In this document: positions 38,145-48,028 of the stretch, in pieces
Layout of the letters: the number at the start of each line of letters is the position of its first letter
How positions within the stretch are numbered: position 1 is the stretch's first letter
DNA from: Caldanaerobius fijiensis DSM 17918
Lineage (GTDB): Bacteria > Bacillota > Thermoanaerobacteria > Thermoanaerobacterales > Caldanaerobiaceae
Assembly: GCF_900129075.1 (NCBI RefSeq)
Contig: NZ_FQVH01000009.1
Location: forward strand, 1 to 64,000
Direction: 5' to 3'
DNA: 64,000 bases
The notes under the pieces: generated by a model
What the model was told of the DNA's origin: nothing
Database searches by the model: none
What the model saw: only the letters and a program-made list of their open reading frames with translations
Translations under genes and position numbers: made by a program

Positions 38145-40259
38145 ATGATAAAGTATGATGAAAATAGAAAAATCTGGGTTTTAGAAGCCCGTAATATTTC
38201 GTATGCGCTGGGGGTTAGCGAAACAGGATTAATCAACAACATATATTTTGATGAGAAGCTTCCGTATATATCGGACTACCCTGAAGCGCGTAATTCCAGG
38301 GATTGGGCATCATTTACCAGCGGTGAAGGCAGGAGCAAAGAAGAATATATGGCGTGGTCTAAGATAAAGTATACCGAGCCATGCATTAAAGCCACATTTC
38401 ACGACAACGTAAGAGATGTGGTCCTTAAATACGATAGTTTTGATATAAAGGACAATACGCTGACGGTAATACTGAAAGATGTTTATTATCCTCTTGAGGT
38501 AAGACTTCATTATACGGTGATAGAAGATTGTGACCTCATTGAAAGATATGCTGAGATAATAAATAAAGGGACGCAAGGCATCAGGCTGGAAAATGTGTTA
38601 TCAGGTTCTATATACGTTCCCAGGGAAACATCATACAGGCTTTCGTATCTTACCGGCAAATGGGCTGGCGAAACCCAGCTAAACCAGGTGATGGTTCCTG
38701 AGACAAAGATCGTGCTGGAAAGCAGGCGGGGAACTACCAGCCATCATGCAAATCCCTGGTTTGCCCTGGATAAAAATGCGGAGGCTACAGAAGACAACGG
38801 CGATGTTTACTTTGGAGCTTTGGCCTGGAGTGGAAACTGGAAAATCGTCATTGAAAGGGACAACTTCAATTTAATTAAAGTCAGTGCAGGTGTTAACGAT
38901 TTTGACTTTGCGTGGCATTTAAAGCCTGGAGAGAAGTTTGTTACGCCTAAATTTATAGTAGGGTTTTCCAATAAAGGTTTTGGTCAGGCCAGCAGAAATC
39001 TCCACTCATATCAGCTTAAATACGTTCTGCCTGAAAATCATAGAAACAGCTTGCGAAAAGTTCTATATAACTCATGGGAGGCTACCGGTTTCGATATAAG
39101 CGAAGAAGGACAGATTAAACTGGCAGAAATAGCTGCATCTTTAGGAGTGGAACTTTTTGTGATGGACGATGGTTGGTTTGGAGCAAGGAATAACGATAAA
39201 GCTGGCCTTGGAGATTGGTATGTAAATAAAGAAAAGTTTCCCAATGGGCTTAAACCATTAATAGATAAGGTAAACGCCCTGGGTATGGATTTTGGATTGT
39301 GGGTAGAGCCTGAAATGGTGAACCCTGACAGCGACCTTTACCGAAAACACCCCGATTGGGTATATCATTTTCCAACCCGAGAGCGAACAGAGGCCCGCAA
39401 TCAGCTTATATTGAATTTGGCCAGAGAAGATGTAAGGGAATACATATATGACTTTATGGACAGATTGCTATCTGAATATAATATAAAGTTTATAAAATGG
39501 GATATGAACCGCAACTTCAGTGAGCCGGGATATCCTTCAGCGCCTGAAGAGGAACAGAGAGAGATATGGGTGAGGCACGTGCAGGGGGTATATGAGATCG
39601 TGGATAGGCTCAGGAAGAAGCACCCTGACGTGGTATTCCAGTCCTGTTCAGGCGGAGGCGGAAGAGTGGATCTAGGGATATTGAGGTATTTTGACCAGGT
39701 ATGGACCAGCGATAACACCGATGCTTTTGATAGGTTGAAGATACAGGAAGGATTTTCTTACGCGTATTGCGCTAAGATAATGGAGGCATGGGTGACCGAT
39801 GGACTCAACTGGCTCAATGGAAGAAAACTTTCTCTTAGGTACAGGTTCCATTCAAGCATGATGGGCAATCTGGGCATAGGTGTGGATCTAATGAAGCTAA
39901 GTGATGAGGAAAAGCAGGAGGCTAAAGAGCTCATAAGCCTGTATAAGGAAATAAGGCCGATTATACAGCACGGTCAGCAGTACAGGCTTTTATCGCCGAG
40001 GAACAGCAAGGTTGCTGCCTTTATGTATGTAAGCGAGGATAAGGCTGAGGCAATCCTGTTTACATTCCTTCATTCCAATAGTTTCGGTGACGAACTTCCT
40101 GCCATACGATTGAAAGGACTTGACGAAAACGCCCTTTATGCTGTAGAGGGTTATGATAGGGAAATAAGCGGCAAGGCACTTATGAATATAGGCATAAACG
40201 TTGATATGAGAGGGGACTTTGACAGTAGACTGATCAGGATTAAAAAGACCGGCAACTAA
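38145..40259 (+). CDS. Alpha-galactosidase, glycoside hydrolase family 36
   Basis: A 704-residue cytoplasmic enzyme that removes terminal alpha-galactose from melibiose, raffinose or similar sugars. ATG 38145 follows GGAGG (38133-38137). The N-terminal beta-supersandwich (about 1-310) leads into the catalytic barrel, where the nucleophile Asp is in FIKWDMNR and the acid/base Asp in VWTSDNTDAFDR; LFVMDDGWFGARNND and LWVEPEMVNPDS are also typical. No signal peptide. It has its own promoter and terminator. One of the sugar importers in the window may feed it, but they are not linked. Confidence 0.93.
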   Translation: MIKYDENRKIWVLEARNISYALGVSETGLINNIYFDEKLPYISDYPEARNSRDWASFTSGEGRSKEEYMAWSKIKYTEPCIKATFHDNVRDVVLKYDSFDIKDNTLTVILKDVYYPLEVRLHYTVIEDCDLIERYAEIINKGTQGIRLENVLSGSIYVPRETSYRLSYLTGKWAGETQLNQVMVPETKIVLESRRGTTSHHANPWFALDKNAEATEDNGDVYFGALAWSGNWKIVIERDNFNLIKVSAGVNDFDFAWHLKPGEKFVTPKFIVGFSNKGFGQASRNLHSYQLKYVLPENHRNSLRKVLYNSWEATGFDISEEGQIKLAEIAASLGVELFVMDDGWFGARNNDKAGLGDWYVNKEKFPNGLKPLIDKVNALGMDFGLWVEPEMVNPDSDLYRKHPDWVYHFPTRERTEARNQLILNLAREDVREYIYDFMDRLLSEYNIKFIKWDMNRNFSEPGYPSAPEEEQREIWVRHVQGVYEIVDRLRKKHPDVVFQSCSGGGGRVDLGILRYFDQVWTSDNTDAFDRLKIQEGFSYAYCAKIMEAWVTDGLNWLNGRKLSLRYRFHSSMMGNLGIGVDLMKLSDEEKQEAKELISLYKEIRPIIQHGQQYRLLSPRNSKVAAFMYVSEDKAEAILFTFLHSNSFGDELPAIRLKGLDENALYAVEGYDREISGKALMNIGINVDMRGDFDSRLIRIKKTGN

Positions 40260-40273
40260 TATGCCGGTTTTTT
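40248..40273 (+). terminator. Intrinsic terminator of the alpha-galactosidase gene
   Basis: A 7-bp GC-rich stem (accggca 40248-40254 with tgccggt 40262-40268) is followed by TTTTT and overlaps the stop codon. Confidence 0.85.
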
Positions 40274-40337
40274 CGTGTGCAAAGTAATTATATTTTTGTA
40301 CTTATTAAAATTTATTAATAAATGCGACTTGGTTTTA

Positions 40338-40365
40338 TTGACAAATTTATTTAATGATATATAAT
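40338..40365 (+). promoter_or_regulatory. Promoter of the NCS1/DUF917/hydantoinase operon
   Basis: Perfect TTGACA (40338-40343) and perfect TATAAT (40360-40365) are separated by 16 bases. A 100-base leader follows before the first start codon. Confidence 0.65.
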
Positions 40366-40467
40366 AAACTCACGTGTTATTAAAAAAATTTAATAGGTGT
40401 ATATCTATACGGTAGCTGATACTTTTTGCAATGAAATCATGTTAATACGAAGGAGGATTGCAACATA

Positions 40468-41781
40468 ATGAAAGGTGATGATTTTGCTTTATCGAGGGTT
40501 CCTGCTGAAGCACGGCGTCCAATGTGGGAAGTGTTTATGATCCGCTTTGGAGCTGTAGTTACTCTCTCTCAATTTATTGTAGGCGCAACACTTGGTTATG
40601 GTATGACGTTAAAGGAAACTTTGATAGCTACATTACTAGGAGCAGTACTTTTAGAAGTTATTAGTTTTTTGTGTGGGGTTGCTGGAACGTGGGAAGGGCT
40701 ATCTACTTCGCTTTTAACCCGCTGGAGTGGTTTTGGTCGATTGGGTTCGAGTTTAATTGGCCTGATTATTGGTATTTCGTGTATTGGCTGGTTTGGTGTT
40801 CAAAATTCGGTTTTTGCTCAAGGTATGAATAAGGCTTTAGGTGGCATTATAGATATTAAAATCATGTCTTTATTAACAGGGCTGGCAATCACTTTGTTAG
40901 TAGTCTATGGTTATAAAATGTTGAGCTATACTGCCAACATTGCTGTTCCGGGTTTTTTGCTTGCAATGGGTATTGCTACTTATAGGTTATTGAGTAAATA
41001 TGACATTAATACCCTTATGAATTCTTCTCCTCCTGGTCCCCACTTAAGTCTTGGTGTTGCTATAACAGTTGTTGCTGGCGGCTTTATGATTGGAGCAGTC
41101 ATTACACCTGATTTATCCAGGTATAATCGTAATGCTAAAGATGTTTTCTGGATGACGCTTCTCAGTATTTTTGGTGGAGAATTGTTGGTTACTTTTTTGG
41201 CAGTTTTGATGTCCCATGCAGTTAAGAGTGCGGATGTTGTGACTATAGCTCTTGATCTGGGAGGATGGCTTGCTGCAGCACTGGTGATATTATCTACTAT
41301 TAAAATCAATGATTTAAATCTTTATGCTGCTTCTCTAGGGATATCTAATTTTTTGGATGCGGTATTTGGAATTAAGATGAACAGGGCTGTTTTAACGATT
41401 ATTATTGGACTTTTAGGAACGTTAGGTTCTATATTAGGGATACTGGATAGATTTGTTAATTTCTTAACTATCCTTGGCACTGCAATTCCACCTATTGGAG
41501 GTATCATGGTAGTAGATTACTTTATATTAAGAAGATATCGTCATGAATTGGAAGAATCAAGAGAACAGGGCCAGTTGCCTGAAGTTTTGGAAGATTGGAA
41601 TCCTATCGCCATAGTTAGCCTTGTTATAGCCTTTTTAATTGGGTATTTCTTCAAAGGAGGCTTAAATCCGACATTAAATTCTTTATTAGCTGGGATGATT
41701 GTATACTATTTATTAATGAAGTTATACATGGTTATAGTGCCAAATAAAAACGCAAAATTTATCAATGAAAAAATATATTAA
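40468..41781 (+). CDS. NCS1-family permease (cytosine/purine/allantoin/hydantoin type, CodB-like)
   Basis: A 437-residue transporter with about twelve helices. NCS1 features are the N-terminal RRPMWEVFMIRFG, GFMIGAVITPDLSRYNRNAKD in helix 6 and the C-terminal PPIGGIMVVDYFILRRY. It probably imports a nucleobase or hydantoin-like compound with a cation. The two genes that follow, DUF917 and hydantoinase/oxoprolinase, support hydantoin-like substrates. AGGAGG precedes the ATG. Confidence 0.87.
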   Translation: MKGDDFALSRVPAEARRPMWEVFMIRFGAVVTLSQFIVGATLGYGMTLKETLIATLLGAVLLEVISFLCGVAGTWEGLSTSLLTRWSGFGRLGSSLIGLIIGISCIGWFGVQNSVFAQGMNKALGGIIDIKIMSLLTGLAITLLVVYGYKMLSYTANIAVPGFLLAMGIATYRLLSKYDINTLMNSSPPGPHLSLGVAITVVAGGFMIGAVITPDLSRYNRNAKDVFWMTLLSIFGGELLVTFLAVLMSHAVKSADVVTIALDLGGWLAAALVILSTIKINDLNLYAASLGISNFLDAVFGIKMNRAVLTIIIGLLGTLGSILGILDRFVNFLTILGTAIPPIGGIMVVDYFILRRYRHELEESREQGQLPEVLEDWNPIAIVSLVIAFLIGYFFKGGLNPTLNSLLAGMIVYYLLMKLYMVIVPNKNAKFINEKIY

Positions 41782-41804
41782 ACTTTAGGAAAAGGGGAAT
41801 AGAA

Positions 41805-42887
41805 ATGACTAAGATTGATGTACAAATGGTTGAAGATATTGCAGTCGGAGCTGCACTTCTTGGGACTGGTGGTGGGGGAGACCCCTACGTTGGTAAGCTA
41901 ATGGCTATTCAAGCATTAAAAAAGAATGGGCCGGTAGAGCTTATTGATGTGGAAGAGGTTCCAGATGAGGCGTTAATAGTTCCTGCAGCGATGATGGGAG
42001 CGCCAACGGTATTAGTAGAAAAAATCCCATCAGGGAAAGAAATTTTTAAGGCATTTGACAGTTTGCAAAGCTACCTTGAAGATGAGGTTTATGCCGTTAT
42101 CCCCATTGAAGCGGGTGGGGTTAATTCAATGATTCCAATAGCCGTGGCAGCAGAGAAAAGGCTTCCGCTTGTAGACGTTGATGGAATGGGACGGGCTTTT
42201 CCAGAATTGCAGATGGTTACTTTCCACTTATATGGTATCTCAGCAACACCTATGGTCTTAGCAGATGAGAAAGGTAATTCTTTGTTACTTAATACTATTA
42301 ATAATTTCTGGACAGAAAGCCTTGCTAGGAATGCTACAGTGGTTATGGGTGGATCAGTTATGGTTGCCATTTATCCAATGAGAGGTAAAGATTTAAAACA
42401 GGCCGGCATTAGAAACATAGTAACATACTCAGCCAAAATTGGTCGAGCGATTAGAGAAGCTCGTAAGAATGGCAGTGATCCCATTGAAGCACTTTTAAGT
42501 GCTACTGGGGGATATATCCTCTTTAAAGGAAAAATTTCTGATGTTCAAAGGCGCACTACTGGCGGATTTGTTCGAGGTGAAGCCCATATAGAAGGAATTG
42601 ACCAGTATAAAGGTGAGAGAATGATAATTGACTTCCAGAACGAAAATTTAATAGCTCGTCGCAATGGAAAGATTGTGGCTACAGTGCCTGATCTCATCTG
42701 TACGGTAGATGCGCATACAGCGACGCCTATTACAACTGAAGGGTTGCGTTATGGCCAACGGATATTTATTCTTGGCATTCCATGTGATAAAAAATGGAGA
42801 AGCGAAAAAGGTATAGCTACCGTTGGGCCGCGTTATTTTGGATATGATGTTGATTACGTTCCTATTGAAGAGCTTATTAAGGAGTAA
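41805..42887 (+). CDS. DUF917 family protein
   Basis: A 360-residue protein of the DUF917 family, which often accompanies hydantoinase/oxoprolinase genes. Visible features are GAALLGTGGGGDPYVGK near the start, AVIPIEAGGVNSMIP and DVDGMGRAFPELQM in the middle. The reaction of the family is not established to my knowledge. AAAGGGG upstream supports the ATG. It lies between the transporter and the ATP-dependent hydrolase gene in a likely single operon. Confidence 0.87.
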   Translation: MTKIDVQMVEDIAVGAALLGTGGGGDPYVGKLMAIQALKKNGPVELIDVEEVPDEALIVPAAMMGAPTVLVEKIPSGKEIFKAFDSLQSYLEDEVYAVIPIEAGGVNSMIPIAVAAEKRLPLVDVDGMGRAFPELQMVTFHLYGISATPMVLADEKGNSLLLNTINNFWTESLARNATVVMGGSVMVAIYPMRGKDLKQAGIRNIVTYSAKIGRAIREARKNGSDPIEALLSATGGYILFKGKISDVQRRTTGGFVRGEAHIEGIDQYKGERMIIDFQNENLIARRNGKIVATVPDLICTVDAHTATPITTEGLRYGQRIFILGIPCDKKWRSEKGIATVGPRYFGYDVDYVPIEELIKE

Positions 42888-42901
42888 GGGAGGTAGTAGA
42901 A

Positions 42902-44452
42902 ATGGAATATCGGATAGGAATTGATGTTGGCGGTACTAATACCGATGCAGTAGTGGTTGACGAAAATTTGCAGCTGGTAGAAAGCGTGAAGGTTCCGACA
43001 ACAAAAGATGTTTCCAGTGGGATATTTGAGGCCTTGACTCGGGTTTTGGAAAAAAGCAAGGTTGATCGCAAGAAGATTAAATATGCTATGCTGGGTACCA
43101 CCCATGCAACCAATGCTATTGTAGAGCGTAAACGGCTCTGCAAAACAGCGATTATTAGAATCGGGCGCCCTGCAACCGAGGCGATTGTGCCCTTGGTTGC
43201 CTGGCCTGATGACCTTGTTAAAGCTATAGGAAATTATTATTATCTAATTGCTGGTGGCCACGAATTTGATGGAAGGCAAATAGGTGCATTGGATGAAGAT
43301 GAACTCAGGAAAATTGCCGCAGAAATTAAAGGCAAAGTGGAGAGCATTGCAATAATTTCGGTTTTTTCACCAGTAAACAATCAGCATGAATTAAGGGCTC
43401 AGGAGATACTACGGGAAGAACTTGGTGAAATTCCCATTTCTCTTTCTCACGAAATCGGCTCCCTTGGCCTTATAGAAAGAGAGAATGCTACTATATTAAA
43501 TGCTGCATTGGTAGAAGTTGCTAAAACTACGGCGAATAGTTTTAAAGAAGCATTGGTTCGTGAAGGGATTACCAATGCGAAGGTGTTCCTTTGTCAGAAT
43601 GACGGTACATTGATGTCAATAGACTATGCTATACGCTATCCAATTTTGACTATTGCCTGTGGTCCAACCAACAGTATTCGCGGGGCGGCTTTTCTCAGCA
43701 ATTTTGAGAATGCTATGGTTCTGGACGTAGGTGGTACTACCAGTGATGTAGGTATTCTTGCCCAAGGTTTTCCACGGGAATCCTCAATTGCAGTAGAAAT
43801 TGGCGGAGTCAGAACTAACTTTAGGATGCCAGATTTGATTTCGATTGGTCTTGGTGGTGGCTCGATTGTTCGGGAAGAGAATGGAGAGGTTAAAATCGGA
43901 CCTGACAGCGTTGGCTATCGGATAACGGAAGAGGCTCTTGTTTTTGGTGGAAACACGGTTACGGCCACGGACATAGCAGTACGTTTGGGGTTGGCAAATA
44001 TTGGAGACAGAGAAAAAGTCAAAGATTTACCTTTAGAGTTTGCTAAAAGAGCTTACGATAAAATGCAAAAGATGATTGAAGAAGCGATCGATAAGATAAA
44101 AACCCGTAAAGAACCGCAACCCCTTATTCTTGTCGGTGGCGGCAGTATTCTTGTTGGTGATGATATCGATGGTGTAAGTGAAGTAGTTCGACCACAAAAT
44201 TTTGGCGTGGCCAACGCGCTGGGAGCTGCAATTGCCCAGGTTAGTGGTGAAGTAGATCGCATTTATGCATTAAATGAAATGTCACGCGAAGAAGCAATTG
44301 GTGATGCGAAGAAGTTAGCAATATCTGAAGCTGTTAAAGCTGGTGCTGATCCTGCTTCTGTAGACATTGTTTATGTGGAAGATGTTCCGCTTGCTTATCT
44401 TCCAGGAAATGCTGTGAGAATACGCGTCAAAGCTGTTGGGAATTTGATTTAA
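42902..44452 (+). CDS. Hydantoinase/oxoprolinase family protein (HyuA-like)
   Basis: A 516-residue protein. The N-terminal Hydant_A_N segment begins YRIGIDVGGTNTDAVVVDEN, the actin-like ATP-binding signature, and MLGTTHATNAIVERKRL follows. The C-terminal domain contains MVLDVGGTTSDVGILAQG and ILVGGGSILVGDD. It should open a cyclic amide with ATP. Length is shorter than the ~700 residues of classic HyuA, and no HyuB-type partner follows, which fits a DUF917-linked subgroup. GGGAGGTAG precedes the start. Confidence 0.87.
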   Translation: MEYRIGIDVGGTNTDAVVVDENLQLVESVKVPTTKDVSSGIFEALTRVLEKSKVDRKKIKYAMLGTTHATNAIVERKRLCKTAIIRIGRPATEAIVPLVAWPDDLVKAIGNYYYLIAGGHEFDGRQIGALDEDELRKIAAEIKGKVESIAIISVFSPVNNQHELRAQEILREELGEIPISLSHEIGSLGLIERENATILNAALVEVAKTTANSFKEALVREGITNAKVFLCQNDGTLMSIDYAIRYPILTIACGPTNSIRGAAFLSNFENAMVLDVGGTTSDVGILAQGFPRESSIAVEIGGVRTNFRMPDLISIGLGGGSIVREENGEVKIGPDSVGYRITEEALVFGGNTVTATDIAVRLGLANIGDREKVKDLPLEFAKRAYDKMQKMIEEAIDKIKTRKEPQPLILVGGGSILVGDDIDGVSEVVRPQNFGVANALGAAIAQVSGEVDRIYALNEMSREEAIGDAKKLAISEAVKAGADPASVDIVYVEDVPLAYLPGNAVRIRVKAVGNLI

Positions 44453-44472
44453 AGAATAACCATTGTAATACG

Positions 44473-44504
44473 GCGGGTTGTGGGCAGTTATTGCCACGCC
44501 CGCT
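44473..44504. terminator. Imperfect GC-rich hairpin between convergent genes
   Basis: gcgggttgtgggca and tgccacgcccgc form an imperfect stem around 44473-44504. T-runs are weak on either side, so termination strength is doubtful. The right part overlaps the end of the minus-strand gene. Confidence 0.4.
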
Positions 44505-45591
44505 GTAGATTTTGAACCTTATCTTTTTCTAACGCTACCATCAAATATGAGAGGAGGCTTTCTGCACCTTCGTTTAAGTTTATGCCGTTTTCAGTTATAC
44601 CGTCATAACACCCACCGGTATCTTCATCAATGAGCTTTACCTTGAGAGAATTTTCTCCATGGTACCAGTTAAAGGTTTGAATGCCCATATTTAAAAAGTA
44701 TTTATCATTGAATATTTTAAATGCGTTAAAATACATCAATGCGGTTTCGCTGGCTTCAATGGGCTGTTCGTCAAAATCTGCAGGTTTACTGCCTTTTTTA
44801 TACCATCCCTTACATCCTACAGGCTTGAAGTAGCCGTTTCTAAAATAGATATCTTCTAAAAACTTTAAGCTCTCCTGAGCTACATTTAAATATTTTTCCT
44901 CTTCAAATATGTTATAGGCTTCAAACAGCGCCCATGGGAATACTGAATTTCCGTAGGTTACTATATCCTCATACCAGTACCAGCCTTCGTCTTTGTTTTC
45001 TTTATATTTATCTACTAACCTATCAGCTAAAAGTTTCATCAATTCCTTTATATCCCATGTTTTAATTGAAAATACCTCTCCCATATTTTCATTGTTGTTG
45101 TCAACTGTACTCTCTTTAATGTATAAATCTACGTAACTTAAGCCAATAAGGGTATAAGCCATTCCTCTCACGTATTTTAAATCCCGTATATCGGGTAATG
45201 CCCTTATCATCATGTGACCGCATGTATTTTTTATCCCCCAAGGTATATTTTTATCAGCCAGGGTATATCCTATGGCCCATATAGCCCTTCCAAAGCAATC
45301 TTCTGTGCCTTCTTTATCTTTAAAGTTTCTCTCATAGTCCATGAAATTTCTGAATTTACCATTTTCGTTTTGAGCGTGAAGTAAAAAGGACATGTACCTG
45401 TAGATTAGATCCAGATATTTTTTATCTTTGTAGTTTTCATACAGGGCCACGGCAACTATCAGGGCCCTGGCATTATCATCTGTGGTATACCCTTCTTTAA
45501 GGTTTGGCACTGAATATTTAGAATGCTGATAAATCCCTACGTTATCTGTCAAATTAAAAAGGTGATTGGTATTTAGAGTTGTGGAATTCAT
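44488..45591 (-). CDS. Glycosidase-like alpha/alpha-toroid protein linked to a GT4 gene
   Basis: A 367-residue protein with TDNVGIYQHSKYSVPNLKEG followed by YTTDDNARAL at the start. This pattern is typical of proteins coded next to GT4 glycosyltransferases and often annotated as glycosyltransferase or glucoamylase-like. Repeated helical pairs suggest an (alpha/alpha)6 barrel; GWYWYEDIVTYGNSVFPWAL and FDEQPIEASETA look like the active-site face. Substrate is unknown. The ATG at 45591 overlaps the stop of the upstream gene. Confidence 0.7.
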   Translation of the reverse strand: MNSTTLNTNHLFNLTDNVGIYQHSKYSVPNLKEGYTTDDNARALIVAVALYENYKDKKYLDLIYRYMSFLLHAQNENGKFRNFMDYERNFKDKEGTEDCFGRAIWAIGYTLADKNIPWGIKNTCGHMMIRALPDIRDLKYVRGMAYTLIGLSYVDLYIKESTVDNNNENMGEVFSIKTWDIKELMKLLADRLVDKYKENKDEGWYWYEDIVTYGNSVFPWALFEAYNIFEEEKYLNVAQESLKFLEDIYFRNGYFKPVGCKGWYKKGSKPADFDEQPIEASETALMYFNAFKIFNDKYFLNMGIQTFNWYHGENSLKVKLIDEDTGGCYDGITENGINLNEGAESLLSYLMVALEKDKVQNLQRAWQ

Positions 45592-46769
45592 CAAGCAACA
45601 CCTACCTTTTTTGAGCTATTTATTATTGCCGCGAAAAGGTCGATGTACCGCTTTGCCACATTTTCCCATGTCATATTTTTTCCGAAGTTCAATGTTTTCT
45701 CTTCCATTTTCTTTTTTTCTTCAGGGTTATCAAGTACATATAATATACACTTTGCTAAAGAGTCTGGATTCATAAAATCAGCCAACATTCCTCTGCCATC
45801 TGCCAGCATCTCTTCGGCGTACTTATAAGGGGTAGATACCACCACCCTGCCATATCCAACAGCATAAGCCAGTGTTCCGCTTACAGCCTGTTCTTTACCT
45901 AAATAAGGTGTCATATATATATCTGAAAGCTGGAGATACTCTATTATTTCATCTTTGGTTAGATATCTATTTACGAATTTTACGTTATTCTCTAAGCCCA
46001 GGCTTTTCACCAGTTCAATTAATTTTTCCCTGTAACTTTCGCCATATTCTCTTTTTATGTTGGGATGGGTTTGCCCCAGGATTAAATAGAGCACATCATT
46101 GTATTTTTGAGCCACTTTTTGTATTGCCTGAATCCCATACTCCAGCCCTTTTCCGGGGCTTATCAATCCGAAAGTGCTTATCACGGGTCTTCCACTGTAC
46201 CCGTATTTTTCTTTTAACTTTTCTCTTGGCACTACATCTTTATACGGGACACCATGGTGTATTACCTCTATTTTGCTTCTATCTATACCATAAATCGTGG
46301 TCAACAATTCTACCGTGTTATGAGCCATTGTAACAACTTTTGCACTCTTTTTGCCAATTGCCATCAATATTTCTTTCTGCTTTTCAAAAAAAGGATTTGA
46401 CAGTACTGTGTGCAAACATGTAATGACAGGTATTTTGATGTTTTCAAGCAAGTCCAGAAGGTATTCGCCGCAATTTCCGCCAAAAATCCCGTATTCGTGT
46501 TCTATCACTAAAATGTCTACATCGGAATCGTTGAGTTTGCGGGCCAACTGGATATAGTCGCCTCTGCTGTGCTGGTTGATTTCATAAAACACTTCTTCTT
46601 GATAATCATAGTGGTTGTCATTTATAGCGATCACATTTATATTAAAGCCAGAATTGATTTTTTTCAAAGCTCTTACTAGATCCTGAGAAAATGTAGCTAT
46701 ACCGCATTCCCTAGGTGGATATGTGGTAAGAAAAGCAATTTTAGCGCATTTACCAATATTCCGTACCAT
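45591..46769 (-). CDS. GT4-family glycosyltransferase
   Basis: A 392-residue GT-B enzyme. The N-terminus contains FLTTYPPRECGIATFSQDL and the C-terminal Rossmann half has STFGLISPGKGLEYGI, ILGQTHP and YLQLSDIYMTPYLGKEQAVSGTL, shown as separate pieces. It should transfer a sugar from the NDP-sugar made by the upstream pyrophosphorylase. The adjacent toroid protein is coupled by overlap. Acceptor is unknown. Confidence 0.85.
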   Translation of the reverse strand: MVRNIGKCAKIAFLTTYPPRECGIATFSQDLVRALKKINSGFNINVIAINDNHYDYQEEVFYEINQHSRGDYIQLARKLNDSDVDILVIEHEYGIFGGNCGEYLLDLLENIKIPVITCLHTVLSNPFFEKQKEILMAIGKKSAKVVTMAHNTVELLTTIYGIDRSKIEVIHHGVPYKDVVPREKLKEKYGYSGRPVISTFGLISPGKGLEYGIQAIQKVAQKYNDVLYLILGQTHPNIKREYGESYREKLIELVKSLGLENNVKFVNRYLTKDEIIEYLQLSDIYMTPYLGKEQAVSGTLAYAVGYGRVVVSTPYKYAEEMLADGRGMLADFMNPDSLAKCILYVLDNPEEKKKMEEKTLNFGKNMTWENVAKRYIDLFAAIINSSKKVGVA

Positions 46770-46849
46770 AACACATCTGGTTTAAATAAGAACCAGGAGT
46801 CCCTCCTTTCAGATTGGAATTTAAATTGTGCTTTTTAGAGTAATTGCTG

Positions 46850-47911
46850 TTATATAAGCTGCAGTCCTTCTGTGTAGACGTCATTGATGTAAGCGGTATG
46901 GGAAATACGACTGTTTGAGTCTATGCAGCAATCTGAAACTACCACAGTGTTTATCAGCTCTGCGCCGTCATTTACGATAACATTATCCCACAATATGCTG
47001 CCAATGATTCTGCTGTTTTTGCTTATGAGGTTATTTTCACCTATGACAGAATAAGGACCTACCCTTGCGCCGGCCTCTATCACCGTATTTTTGCCTATAT
47101 ATACAGGACCTATAATTTCTGCTTCAGGGTGAATTTTTACGCCTTCTGCTACAATCACATTGTCACTATCCTCTGATTTACCATCAAACCGACAGAAATC
47201 GCACCTTCTACTCAATATATCCTTGTGGGCCTTTGTATATTTCTCCACTGTCCCTATGTCCAGCCAGTACCCATAAAACTGATAAGCGGCCAGCCTGTAT
47301 CCTTTTTGTAAAAGAGTCGGATAGATATCTTTTTCCAAGGAAATGGCTTTTTTAGCCGGGATTTCGTCAAATATTTCCGGCTGAAAAACATACACGCCAG
47401 CATTTATCCAGCTGGAACTGGATTCACCGGGTCTGGGTTTTTCTTTAAAAGATTTTATGTAATTGTCATCATCAAATTCTATGACGCCATACTGAGATGG
47501 GTTATCTACCTCTGTCATAGCGATGGTCGCAAGGGCGTCTTTGCTCCTGTGGTATTCTATTAATTCCCGGTAATTGATATCACTGACTATATCAGAATTT
47601 AAAACGACAAAAGTATCGTCAAAGAACTTTTCTGCGTTTTTTATTGCACCACCGGTACCTAACGGCGATATTTCGGAGACATAGTGGATTTTTACGCCTA
47701 ACTCCTGTCCATCTTTGAAATAATTTTTAATATGCTGGGACTTATAAAACGTGCTTATAATTACCTCATCGATACCATTGGATTTTAAATTCATTATAAC
47801 CCTTTCAAGAAGAGGTCTACCCATGATGGGCACTATTGGCTTAGGCAATTTATAAGTAAGTGGCTGCAACCTTGTACCTTTACCTCCTGCAAGAAGAAGT
47901 GCCTTTACCAT
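46850..47911 (-). CDS. NDP-sugar pyrophosphorylase (mannose-1-phosphate guanylyltransferase-like)
   Basis: A 353-residue enzyme. ATG 47911 is preceded by GAGGAGGGGG on the minus strand. The N-terminal nucleotidyltransferase domain starts VKALLLAGGKGTRLQPLTYK, with LNSDIVSD and INAGVYVF motifs, and the C-terminal third is a left-handed beta-helix of hexapeptide repeats (about 250-345). It activates a sugar-1-phosphate for the GT4 gene downstream. GDP-mannose or dTDP/UDP-glucose are both possible. A CIRCE-like operator lies 118 bases upstream. Confidence 0.87.
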   Translation of the reverse strand: MVKALLLAGGKGTRLQPLTYKLPKPIVPIMGRPLLERVIMNLKSNGIDEVIISTFYKSQHIKNYFKDGQELGVKIHYVSEISPLGTGGAIKNAEKFFDDTFVVLNSDIVSDINYRELIEYHRSKDALATIAMTEVDNPSQYGVIEFDDDNYIKSFKEKPRPGESSSSWINAGVYVFQPEIFDEIPAKKAISLEKDIYPTLLQKGYRLAAYQFYGYWLDIGTVEKYTKAHKDILSRRCDFCRFDGKSEDSDNVIVAEGVKIHPEAEIIGPVYIGKNTVIEAGARVGPYSVIGENNLISKNSRIIGSILWDNVIVNDGAELINTVVVSDCCIDSNSRISHTAYINDVYTEGLQLI

Positions 47912-48028
47912 ATGCAACCCCCTCCTCTTTTTATTTAATTGAATTTATATAAATGATATAAATGGCGCACACAGATTATAAAGAGATATGGATATTAGAA
48001 ACAGTATAAAATCGGCTAATAATGAGTA

